Made by a program: the position numbers and the translations under genes
Origin: Pagrus major
Taxonomy: Eukaryota; Chordata; Actinopteri; Spariformes; Sparidae
Assembly: GCF_040436345.1 (NCBI RefSeq)
Contig: NC_133225.1
Coordinates: 25,338,040-25,402,039 of the forward strand
DNA: 64,000 bases
Reading direction: 5' to 3'
Notes under the pieces: model-generated
What the model saw: only the letters and a program-made list of their open reading frames with translations
The model's database searches: none
What the model was told of the DNA's origin: nothing
Shown here: positions 13,301 to 34,163 of the stretch, piece by piece
How the letters are laid out: each line of letters begins with the position of its first letter
Numbering within the stretch: position 1 is the first letter of the stretch

Positions 13301-15769
13301 CTACAACTTTTTTCAAAAAGATAAATTAACCAAATTGTGTGATCAGTAGATACTATATGTCCTATTTTTGTTCGGCAATATGAAGCTAAAACAACAGGGG
13401 ATTCAGTGGCAGCCAAAAACAGTTCAGCAGAATAATGCATCCGGCCCTTAACACTCAGTAAGGACACTTCAAATCAAACAGTGATAGTAGTAAACGGTGT
13501 TCTCAGCACATACTTTATTTGATTGAGTGTGACACCTGATAGTCATTTTTCCATATTAACAAGCAAGTTCTCCATCAAAAATATTGACAAACGTCAGACG
13601 GATTGTATCAGGGAAATGCTAGAGTCTAATAAAGCATTGAAAATGTTACTGTCAGATACTGTTCTCCCTGTATTCAACATGACGGGAAGCTCAGACATGC
13701 GTCAAATTCACACTGCTCATTTTATTCATCACAACAGGTAAGTCCTGGGATCTTCAGCCAGCTATGACTAAATGTGTCCACTATTACAGAGGGAACAGTA
13801 TCTGACAGGAATGTTTTGAGCAGTCACAAAGCATTATGGTACATAATCCTAAACACATTTGTGTTAAATCAGAACACCACACATCAAACTTGGATCTATT
13901 TCATATTCCAGGAATACTTTGCTCACTGCAGAGGGTTCCCGGCAGCTCATGTTTGCCCCATTGCCACAACCACCATCATAACTTAGTGGAGAACAATGTC
14001 CATTAGAGTTCTGGAGTGATGACATTAAATGAGAACTGATTCATTGGTTTTGAAAAAGACAGATTGGGATAATTATAAAATGGGTGTAGTCAGGTGTTAT
14101 GGAAGCTTCACTTCTCCTAAGTCTGCATCACTTGACACAGAAGACTGTGGATTGGTGAAAGAAAAGACAAACTTAAAGAACCAGAGCAGTAAACTCTGAC
14201 TGCACAGCACACAGCCACAGCCTATGCTTCCCTTCGTCACCATTTTGAGGACTTTGAGAATGATGCCTTTGTCCGTCGTGTTGCCCTCTTCTTGCAGGAG
14301 AGCAATGAGCAGGCTGCTCTAAAAACACAAGGCTCCATGCCAGTGCCAGAGAAAGCCATTTGGACATCTAATAGCTGCGGACCAGGCCAGCTTAATGTAA
14401 GCCTTATTGTGATTACCTGATGTAATGACAGCCAATCCAAATACAGCCTGCAAGCCATTACCAGCCGCACAAGAGGAACACATTATGTATTGCACTATGT
14501 CAGCCTGACAGAGTCTGAACAATGCAGCATGAAAAAGTTTCCACCCTGTTATGGTGACTCCTTAGGGGATGGAGAGGAACTGTTTAGGGCAGTTATACAT
14601 CCTAAATGCAACAGCCTGTAGCTTTGATGGCTGGCAATGAGCCCTAAAAGCTCCATCCTCAATCTAAACGTAAACACAGATAAAAGATTTGAAACATTTA
14701 TCCGGATTTAGCTCTTAATCGTCAAAAATGCCATTTGGAATGTCTCAAAGCTTGTGTCAGGAAAATTACAGGAAATGGTAACATAACTTCGTCATACATC
14801 AATCTTGTCAAATATGTGTGAGAAAACACAACTTGAATGGTCAATTAGTTCCAGCTCAGGAACTTTTACTATTTATTACCATGTGTTTTTGGGGGGTAGA
14901 GCTGATTGTGTTGGTCAGTATGAATAACTCTGACATACATGACAGAAATTAGAGGAGAATGTGCCACCTGTGAATGAGGCCAATTTTCCCTTTCGTGTTC
15001 AGAAAGAAAGCACGGAGCGTTCTCTGAGCGGAGCACCTGATTTTCCACCCTCGCTCCTTCTAACTAAATTGCAACCAATTCACATCCAGATATGGTAGTT
15101 GTGTGAGGAAAGGGTTGACAACAAGCCAACACCTGTAGAGTCTCAAACAGTCTGAGCAGCAAACATCCTTCACTTGTTTCTTTTGTGAAAAAACTACATT
15201 TCAAGCATTTTTAAGGTAAAAGCTGTTCCAGCTCTTGTCTGTTTGTCTTTAGATATAGTCTGTGGGACCCCCAGACCTCCTGACACTTCATAACTTAAAT
15301 CGTTAATCAGTATTACAGCGACTATCTCATTACACACGAAGACTTGTGAGAGAGGGAGGGAATTCATCAGTTTATGCTTCTCTGCTCGCCTCAGGAATGT
15401 CTTTGGAGAAGCATTGACTTTTTCGAAGCACTTTATTCTCCTGGAGGCTCGTCCAACAACTTGGCTCACTCCCCGCAGGACAGGATCTTTGCGTTTATCT
15501 CTAGAATAATTCCCCGGCTGAAAAGAAGCTATCATTAATACCGCCCCCCCACACACTCTTGTTTCAGTCTCTCTGGTGGGCGCTCACTTTCCTCAACCCA
15601 GGTCTGCTAAGGTAATTACAGCTGGCTCGAACACTTAATCAAGCACCAGCTGGTTTCTTGAAGGTACAGTATCTGCATATGAATTAAATGCATTACATAT
15701 TGTGAAACCGGAAATTAAAAAAGAAATGATTTAAAACACGACAACAGTACTTCTTTTATGTAAGGTTAT

Positions 15770-15775
15770 TTTATT
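15770..15775 (-). terminator. Candidate poly(A) signal of pgm1
   Basis: TTTATT on plus reads AATAAA on minus, about 615 nt past the pgm1 stop. That is a normal 3' UTR length. Other signals further left are possible. Confidence 0.45.
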
Positions 15776-16388
15776 ATGCGGTGGATGTGTTAGTTCTCAA
15801 GGTTCAGGTTGAGAGGCTATTGTGGTGGTTTTGGAGAACAGAGGGAGGGGAAGGCACCAGGTCGGTCAGGGAAATGTGGGGTGAGGTTGCCCCAAATCAC
15901 TGATTCATGGTCAGTTTGGCAGTTTATCCATCTAATGATACAATTCAGAAACAGATCTGGACAGAAATTACATGAGGCACACTCCATTTAAGTTTTTCAG
16001 TCCACTTTTGAATCTTTAAATTTTGTTACTACATCTTCACTGCTGTCTACAAAAGGTCTGTTTTAACCTTTTTAACTAATCTGTATGAACGTGACAATGT
16101 CTTTAAGTGTGGTTCGTCACCTGAATTTGACATGTTAAGACAATTTATCTAATCTCTGCTTTTGTAAAAAAAAAAAAAAAAGCAGTCAAACACTTAACAT
16201 TGCTTTAAATCGAGAGCTCCTCGTGTAATTTCTTGCAGTCAACCTGCATGTTGAGTTTCAGTTTTTCATCCAGCTTTGTTTCTAGGGGCAGGAACTGAAG
16301 CCAGTGCAGTATTCAAGGGCAACTTCACCCCCGAGAGAGCGGAGGTATCCTGTTGCTGAGGGTGAGTGGAGGCAGTGTGGCAGAGGAA

Positions 16389-25100
<8,712 letters not shown>

Positions 25101-27585
25101 CATCAACATCGGGAGGGTTTCACAGATAACGGTACTTTATCTATACTTGGATGTTGTAAATAAATAGATAGGGCTTAATAATTAAATAAATCACAATTTT
25201 GCAGTATGGTAACCTGATGGTGCAACAGGGCCGCAGCCAGGATTTTAGAAGTACTAAGGTGGTGTCCCCCTTGCAACCCCCACCACCCAGAGAAAATGTA
25301 TTTAAAGTATTTATAAAAAAAACAAACAAGGAAAACAGTCTTAATTCCCCCACTCCCTACACCAGCTTAAAAAAATAAATAAAGAAAGTCATAAGAGATA
25401 GTAGTGAAGTGACAGGAAGCAAGTGATTTTTGGGGGGGTTTCAGAATAATCAGCAGACTTTGTGACACGAATGCCATATTTCTACAGTTTTCCTCACGAT
25501 TGTTGTGCCAAGTCTCAGAGTAAGCTATTCAAAATAGCTATGAAGAGTTTTGAAATCTGATAAGTAGTGGGTGATTTGAGGGGATGAGGAGGAATGTCAT
25601 CCCCCTTGTTAAACAGCCATCCTCCTCTCCATCCGCCGGTAGTAAAGACAATACAGGCACAGAGGGATTGTTCAGTTTAATATGTTTCTATGATCCTTCA
25701 GTAGAGTTAGCACTACCCCTCTCAGTGGGCAATCACTGACGGCTGGTAAGCCCTCAAGTGCATGGATCTGTTACTGTTCTGTTATTTGGTTTCCCAAAAT
25801 TAAGGTTGAACTGTTGATTAAAGTCTTCTGCACACTGCCAGCAATAATATTCTGGGGAGAAATACTGAAACTCTTGCTTTTGTATTTGTAATTTTGGACT
25901 AAAAGTGGTAAAATTCAAAACATATCAAGTCTGAATATACTGGTATTGGTGTTTAATGCCACCATGGGTAAGTTTTGAACTGTAGAATCTTAAGTCCTAT
26001 AAAAGGAAGAAAAATACAGAAGAGAGCACAACGTCCTCAGTGCTAGTTCTGGTCCAGAAGATGCAAAATAACATTTCCAGATGGACAATCCAAGCAAAAC
26101 ATCCACCCCTGAGCATGGTACTGGGGCCCTTAAAATCTATGGTATTTGACATCGTAGTCTTCACCTTATAGAAATGCCAGTGAAAATAACAGCCATTTCC
26201 CAATGATGGATTATATTTATTCATGCTGGAGCAGACGTTTGTAACCTCGAGGTACCAAAGGTCCCTAAATAGATAGAGGGGTCAATGACTGCAGGGCTAG
26301 TTGTTCAAAACTTTACACCAGCTAGAAGATCTATCTGCAAATAAATCACAAAGTTACCCATTCAAAATGCTCAGACAGAAAGATAATGCAATACAGAGCT
26401 CTATTAGAGTGAGAGAGTGGCCTTCGCAGAGGAAATGTTGTGAAATAGTCTGTTTCAGGCCACGGCTGTTTGTCTGTTGCATCACTGTGTTTGATCACCA
26501 TAAGCAGAACAAAGTTTAACGTCAGACCTGCCAGTGAGGGGTGTCAAGGATATGTCGCTGCATGTATTTGCATGTAGTTGCATTGACCAATGCCATGCAC
26601 ATACCAACCAAGAGCAGAGTCAACTTACTCTCAGTTCTGTCAGTTTGAAGCATCACATTAACACATAAACCTACATCTTAGTGACATGCGATTTATTCCC
26701 TATCCCTATTTTTCTGCTACCAATAATTGATCTGGAAACCTCTTTATTGCATTTTAATTTTGTAACTTTTAAAAGAAAACATTGTGACTGGAATCATACA
26801 AAAATAACACAGCATGAAAAAGAAACAACACTAAATCTTTGCAGAATGACAGTCTCAGAAAGTAGATATTTAATTCGGCTGACTGCCACTGAAGCCCCAC
26901 TGCCCCGAGCAGTCAAGTGTTACTAAACTTCTGTGTTGGCGAAAGGAAGAGCAGACAGGGGCTCCAGACATTAAATACATCTCACATGTCATGTGACATT
27001 TAGTGAGCTGGCTCTACTGTTTCAGCAGTGAAAGTCAAAGGGCAAATAATGGTTTGAGAGATAAAAATAGGAGGTCAAGACAGCTCTCAACTGGAAAGGC
27101 CAAGGGCAAATAAAGTTTAGACCTGAGCGCTATGCAAAGGAATGCATTTCATTGCCAATCCAAAATCCCCACAGCAGCATACTGTATTAACATTATGGAG
27201 AGTGGTGACCAATATCTGCACAGTAACATAGATTTCATTCAGGCTGATACAAACTGAGTGCAAGAACTAAGGTACAGTCCTTTATTTATATGTAAAAGCC
27301 GTACCCAGTAAGCACAGGTCAAAAGTTGTCTTGGCTAAAGGCGGACAACATTTGATTTAAAATAAACATAACCACTGTTTCAACAGCATTTAAATGTGTT
27401 TTTCAATGTGAAGGACGCCCTAACTACATGTCAGGAGCAGTACTGAAAACCCATTAAAACTACTGTCTTTATTTTATGCATTTCCTCTGAAAACATGATG
27501 TTGATGTGGGGCGCAATGAAGCTTTGCATTCAAAGGTGTAAACCACAGACAGATCAGTTGAAAAAAAATTCTGCGATAGAAAATA
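25101..27585. other. Intergenic region between pgm1 and efcab7
   Basis: No exon, RNA gene or clear repeat was recognised. The open frames are short and without domain character. Part of the right end may be efcab7 3' UTR. Confidence 0.6.
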
Positions 27586-27591
27586 TTTATT
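27586..27591 (-). terminator. Possible distal poly(A) signal of efcab7
   Basis: TTTATT on plus (AATAAA on minus), about 800 nt past the efcab7 stop. No nearer canonical hexamer was seen, so this is only a candidate. Confidence 0.25.
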
Positions 27592-28392
27592 TAAATCATA
27601 TTTACATCTACACGAAGGAAGTGATAAAACAGTCAGATGTTTTTAAAAGTAAAATACATAAAAACACAAGAAAATAAGATCTTACCACGTTTGTTTTGGC
27701 CTTTATGATTCTCTGACTGTGCAGTGACATGAAAAGTAGCTAAAATCATCTTTCATTTTATTGTGATTGATGTTTTTGGAGCACCGAAATTTGAAATATT
27801 GAATATTAACTTGAATATTCAAATTTTAAATAACACACCATTAGACACATGAGTACACCTTTTTAGTCAGTTGACCACAACAACAGTCTTAATCTAAAGG
27901 ATAAATTATGAGTAAACAGGTCATTTTGGAAATTTAAATCCATGCATTGTATGCATATAAAATGTTAATTATTGTTAGTGGAATTCTAACATTATTTGTC
28001 ACACATACACAGGCACAACAAAAAGAGTAACATCCTAATCATCTGTACTTCATGACTACAGTGACCATCTCTGTCTGCCATCACTGGTCACTGAGCTTCT
28101 GAAACCCCATTCTTGCAGGTGGACTTGATCGAGCTGCAGGCCACAAGCAGACAGAGGATCTCAGCTGCTGGTCTGATGTATAAGGCTTTACAAAACACAC
28201 AGGTAGTCTTTAAAAAATGGTTTCTAAAAGTTAAAATGATTAGACAGTGTCCCCTTTGATTCAAGCAGTAACAGTATATAGGATCATTTCTATTCATTAT
28301 GTATCCTATATGAAACCATTGGTAAACTTTGTCCATCACTTTTCTGTATCACTAGCTAAGGTGGGCTTTGAATTCTAGATGGGAGCACAGCT

Positions 28393-28473
28393 TTAAGTGC
28401 AGGGTAGTATCGTCTCCACACAGTTGTAGGTCCAGTCCTGTCTGTCATTGATGGGCAGGACGTGTTGGCACAC
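28393..28473 (-). CDS. efcab7: efcab7 exon 13 (C terminus and stop)
   Basis: Acceptor TTCTAG|GTGTGC, 26 codons and TAA. It reads VCQHVLPINDRQDWTYNC, closely matching the human C terminus. Confidence 0.94.
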   Translation of the reverse strand: MCQHVLPINDRQDWTYNCVETILPCT

Positions 28474-31400
28474 CTAGAAGACAGAAAACACATCTTAGTA
28501 TTAGTATAGTCATTTCATTCCATTGTGCCATCATATCATTTATAATAAAAGCATTTTATTTTTCAGAATTAACGATTAAATTGTACATTTGAATTTAGCA
28601 GAATGGATCATTTTTAAAGTCATGGTTTAGGATCTTTTTCTTTTCATAATAACCAAGACAACATTCTCGGGAAGACTTCATACCATCTTCGTCCTGGCCG
28701 GCACCTCGACAGCAAACACACTCATTCCTCTGCTGCTGCAGCAGTTCCTGCTCTGCTCATTGTTCACATGGACAGTCACTTTCTGGTTGGTCTGCAACAC
28801 AATGGTTATTGGTCACTTCACTAATTAGCTTTCTTAACGTGAAATCACAAAATACGCTCGAGTATCAGATACACAAACAGACAAACAGTGCAGATGTGCA
28901 GATTATTAGGACTCTGTAGTATAAAACAATGGCCTATTTTATTTTTGCTCATAAAAATGTAATTAATGTGCTTTATTAACATAAAACTAGAAAGAAAAAA
29001 ACAGATAACATTATCTAATCATCATGCACCAAACTGTTGCTATGTTTGGACACAACTGGAGGTTATGTGGGTGCTGTATGTGTTAACTACTTCCTGCTTA
29101 TGAATCCACAAGCTGCTAGTGTCTTTGTAGTTGAATTGTAAGGAAATCAGTCAATATAAAACAAAATAAATGACAAATCAACACCTTAATGGAGACTAAG
29201 TAAATTGAAGACAAAGGTAACAATTTCTCGTGTTCAGTAGTCTCTTTGTTATCAGCAGATCATTCTTTCTGTGTAGCTCCTGTTGCTATGAGAATCAATA
29301 CGATGGCTGCATATCAATTACAAACAGGGCGAATGGTCCCTGCAACCATACACTTCAGACAGGGTGTCTAATACAAACCCTGGAGAGTGTTTTCATTACC
29401 AGATACTAAAAATAGACTTACATAAACAGCCTGATGTTCTGTGCTCTGAGTAATGCTGTGTAAAATTTGGGAAATAATGAGTTTTTTCTTTCATTCCTTT
29501 CATTTTCTTTTATGTAAAGGACCTCATGAAATGATAAAATAGATTATTAACTTACAGTCTTCACTCATTTCAAAGTTAGACTATCACCCCCCTAGTGGTT
29601 ATTAGGATGCATGGCAACTTGACAATCACATTGAACTAGGAACATTCACTTGCCTCTAAGTAATAAAACTGTGCTTCACATTCATGACACTGTATGGCCT
29701 TAATTTTCAGAATGATGCTCTACCTGCACAGTTAGATAATCACATCTACACAAAGTTTGTCATCTACCTTGTTGGCTATGAGGGAGGAGATCCTGTGTTC
29801 TCCTCTGTAGGTGTAGACGAAGATGTTGTCATGTCCCCTCAGTGCTTTGGCCCCTGTCCTTGTTGTGATGGACTTCTGGAGGGCCTGGTTCAGAAGCTTG
29901 GGGCCTGAGTCCAGACTGAGTGGCTGGATGGATGGCTGAGTGCCTTCACAGTGGACATCTATCTGGAACGGACAAGCCTGACAGAGTGGGGGGGTAAAGG
30001 AGTCCATTCAATTAGTTCTCACAATCAGTAGCCTCTATGTGTTTCTCTCAGTATTTGTGTGTATTAACCAGTGCTTTTGTACAGTAAAGCTTTGGTCATT
30101 GAAATCAAGTGTATGAAACAGAAATAGACAATTCAGTGGCTTGGCTATAATATACGTTTTAAGTGAGAGCACATGGGTAAACTTACATCTACTAGCTCCA
30201 GCATTCGGTTGTAGCCCATGGCTTCCAGGGTGACCCACAGGTCAGCAGGGTCTCCATCTTTCTCTGTGGCCTCCATCAGGTTCAGCTCCATGAAGCCCTG
30301 CCGTGTCAGCTGGTTCTTTCTCATATCAAAGTTCTCTGCACACCCAACAAACAAATAATGAAAGCCACAGCTGAGCCCCCGTCTTACATTTTATTTCATC
30401 ATAATTTTACCTTAAATTTGAGAGTGCAGGGCAATAATGACAATGATTACCTTTGCAGACAGCCCAGGCGTCCTTGTCACATTTCTCTCCACTGGTCCTC
30501 AGCTCAAAGAAATTGTACTCCTCCAGACTGAGCAAACCACTTCCATCCATGTCTATCACCTCAAAGATGTCAGACAGCACCTCCCTGTGGCACAGAGGGA
30601 GCAGCACAGAGAAATGTCATGCAGGACTGTCCAAATCTGCTTTTCAATCGTGCATCCATCCATTCATTCATTCAACAGCTGTGGAACCTGGATGAACCCG
30701 AGGTCTCTCACAAATGTGTTTCAAATCACAGATGCATACAAATACATATATACATGCACACACTCACCTGAGCTCTCTGGTGAGGTCTAGCTCTCCAGTG
30801 TCCGTCCTGTAAACAAGCTCTACAGGTTTATTAGAGAGACTCTTTTTGCTTCTTTTTTTTATTTTGCAGCCACTAGTGAAGGGAAGCAGGTAATAAGTCC
30901 CAGCATTCAATTCTCCTTTCCAGACATACTTCTGTAGGAACACAGGGTAACAAAGCACATTAAAAACACTGAGCATACCCTGGAATGTAGTGAAATCAAG
31001 TGTAAACATCTTTTAGCATTGTTTAGCATCAAAAATGGCTACTACCAGTGGTGGTACCTGAGTAAAGTGAATTTTCACACTTTATACTTCTATTACACTA
31101 CATTTTAGAGGGACATGTTGTACTTTTTACTTCACTGCAGTCTGGCAGCTTTAGTGACTAGTTACTTTACAGATTAGCATTTCTCAAACCCTTCATGTCT
31201 AGTGAAAACCATGTACTGTATCTCCAAATGTTGTTGTTTGGAAATTGATTTTTTTTCTTTCTTTTACTTCTTAAGATAAATAAATTATTAAAAAATCCTC
31301 TTGGATTAGCTGGAAATGCATTGTCACAAAGCTGAAGACATGTTTTTTAGAGATGCATAGTTCTCACAGGACAGCAATGCTACAAACATATGATTATCTT

Positions 31401-34105
31401 ATAAACCATGATGCACTGCAGTAGCTTAAACTACCCAGCAGTATATTAAAAAAATTAAAATGAACCTTGAAATTCTACAGCAGCAGCTTTTACTTTCTGA
31501 TATTTTGAGTAAATTTAGCTGATAATACTTCCATACTTTTACCTAAGTAAGGCTTTGAATGCAGGCCTTTGTGGTATTGCTACTTTGACTTAATTAAATG
31601 ATCTGAATACTTCTCCAAATAAAAACATCCAGCATTAAAGGGTAAATATTTGACACAAAAAGGATTTTTGGCACTGATTAAAACTGAATATAAGTGTTTT
31701 TGTACATGTACATCCCTCAACACACACAAACGTACTTCCTTGTCTTTTGACTCAGTGAAACACACAAATGTTGAGTCTTCTTTGGTTTCGCCAGCTGATG
31801 TCACAAAAACAGTCGTGTCCACGGTCATCCATGAGGACGGCTTGTCTGAAAAATAACATAGAGATAACACAAGATGACAGGGTTTTGAATAGATTGATAC
31901 ACACTTTGTTGAAAGAAATAAAAACAAAACTACATATTAAATACAAAACTAACCAATACAAAAACCTTTGATATAACGTATAATATAAAGAATCTAATTT
32001 AATTTTAAGAAATGCAGATTTATGCGGTCTTCTCTGAAACCAAAAAAACTTTAGGAGATGTTTTGAACTTTTATCTTTGTCTCTACTAAAACACACACAT
32101 ATAGGAAGGATCTTTCACGACCAACATCAATCCACTATCTGTTATTGCCTGTTCAAATTTTATGAAGTGAACTGTACCCTCTTCATAAATAAGCATACAC
32201 TGAGCTGGGACACAATCTAAGACATTTCCTATTAAATCTGACCTGGTGCCACACAATGTAAAATACAGTGCAGAGGCAAATATAGGAAGTCAGTTTCCAG
32301 TGTGGTCTTTTTGTTTGTGATTCACAATCTGAAAATTACTTGTTTTTTTTTATGTTACAATGTCACAAAAAGCACCTTTTACAACTTCAACTTTACGGTA
32401 TTCCATTAAAAACAGTGGTGAAGACGGGGTGCAGAAAACAGGCTAGCAAGAAAATTAAATGAATCCTGAGGGACCTAAGTCTAAATCGAGAATCCTTTGG
32501 AAGGTGCTGTCCTGTTCCTAGCCTATAATAAAACCCCTGTGGCCAATATAGTTATCACTTTGTAACCATTTTTGTTTATATATAACATAATACAGCACCA
32601 GTACCTGGTCTGTGGCTGAGGCTGAGTGGTTGGATGGTTAGGTATACGTTGGTCGTCTGGGGGATATGGAGCTGGTACTGCAGGGAGCTGATACTCCCGT
32701 CTTCCTCCAAGAAGAAACAGCCCTTCACATCACTGTGATGCCACTCCTGGAACAATGCAGTGTGACAAATAAAGCTGAATGATAAATAATGATTCCAAAG
32801 CCTTAGCAGACCAAGCCCCAGTGTTTTCTATTTTTAAGCCCTTTGAAGCATCATATTCAGTCTATAATGTTATCTGTATCACAATATATTTATTATGTGT
32901 GGTCTCCATAGATCCTGACACAACTCCAACAAACTATTTTGCTGCTTGACAACAAAATGCATTAATTCATTCAACAGAAACCAAAACTAATTTGCAGTTC
33001 CTATTAAAATGGGGATTGATCTTGTGACAGGGGAAGAATATTTTGGCATGAAAAAGTGAATTAAGCAGTCAATCCTAACAGCGACGTTGCTCACTTGATT
33101 AACAGAAACTGCCGTTGTGATAATTACCACTCCAACCTTCGGGGGGCATATTCATTATTACGCAGTTTATGTCAGCTCAGCAGCATGTAAACACTTGTTA
33201 TACTCATGTCGATCCAGAGGAGGGCAGAAGTGTTACACTGTGTTACTGCTGAAGGCGAAGCGAATCTCCCTCCTGGACCTGATACGGCAAATTGGAGTCC
33301 ATTTAAGTTTGATAAATACAGCCTTTTCAATCTTGGGCCAGCGGTCATTCAAAACTATCAAGAGGCTACTTAGGCAATATTTATGAATCCTAATATTTCT
33401 CTCATTTTGAAATCCTGTTGTTCCTTTTTCTGGCAGCACAACCGAAATGAGGTAATAATTTGAAATTGAACAGGAACATCAAAACAAGGAAGTTTTCCTT
33501 CCACTCATTGGAGACACATTAAATGAAAACACAGTTGGTGTGGACACACAGTAAGAGGACACTGAAGGGCCAGGCGGGTCTGGAATAGGCTATATATCCT
33601 TTTAGTGGACAAATAAATCACCAAGTTAAACAAAGAAAGTCCCATAAAGACGGAGCATGTCACTCCTGTAGAGAAAAGCCATTTTCTCAAAGTATTTATC
33701 TTGGGCTGTGAGAGGCATAAAAGATCAAACCATAACACTTCAGTGGTTTGTCCAGACAATATTAAATGAGGGAAATGGCCATGGGCACCCATCCACTGCT
33801 TAAAGACATCAGAATTAATGCCCCCATAGAGAGAGGGTCAGCCTGCAGACTAATACAGGCGCTGTCACCTGCTCCGGCCACAGGGCTGATTTACTGCTAC
33901 GCGGAGAGGGTCGCAGGACACCAAACCAGCCACAAACACAATCACACATACACACACACAAACAAACACACACACACATTTTAACCCTAACCTTATTTTA
34001 TGATTCTTATAATTACAACCAACACATAAAAACAAATCCTGAGAATAAAGAATATTCCTCATTGGTTATGTCTGTATTCATGATGACACATTTGCTTCCC
34101 ACAAG

Positions 34106-34163
<58 letters not shown>

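Larger units (their letters stand above)
7671..15769. other. Intergenic region between ror1 5' end and pgm1 3' end
   Basis: No exon-like sequence was recognised on either strand. Open frames up to about 120 codons (for example minus 15194-15556 and 10125-10445) show no familiar domain and lack supporting splice sites. It holds a split ATTAATCG-family repeat (7942-8460), an AAAC microsatellite (8653-8682), a CA microsatellite (9593-9621), a T run (12595-12610) and a probable dispersed repeat beginning near 13073. Confidence 0.6.

Noticed and set aside
15194-15556. 120-codon minus open frame left of pgm1
   Set aside because: No recognisable domain and no partner exons; it is not in a known position for a gene in this block.
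25101-28000. Alternative (muscle-type) pgm1 first exon
   Set aside because: Mammalian PGM1 has an alternative first exon, but no frame here or in intron 1 shows the expected [12 protein letters not shown]-like sequence.
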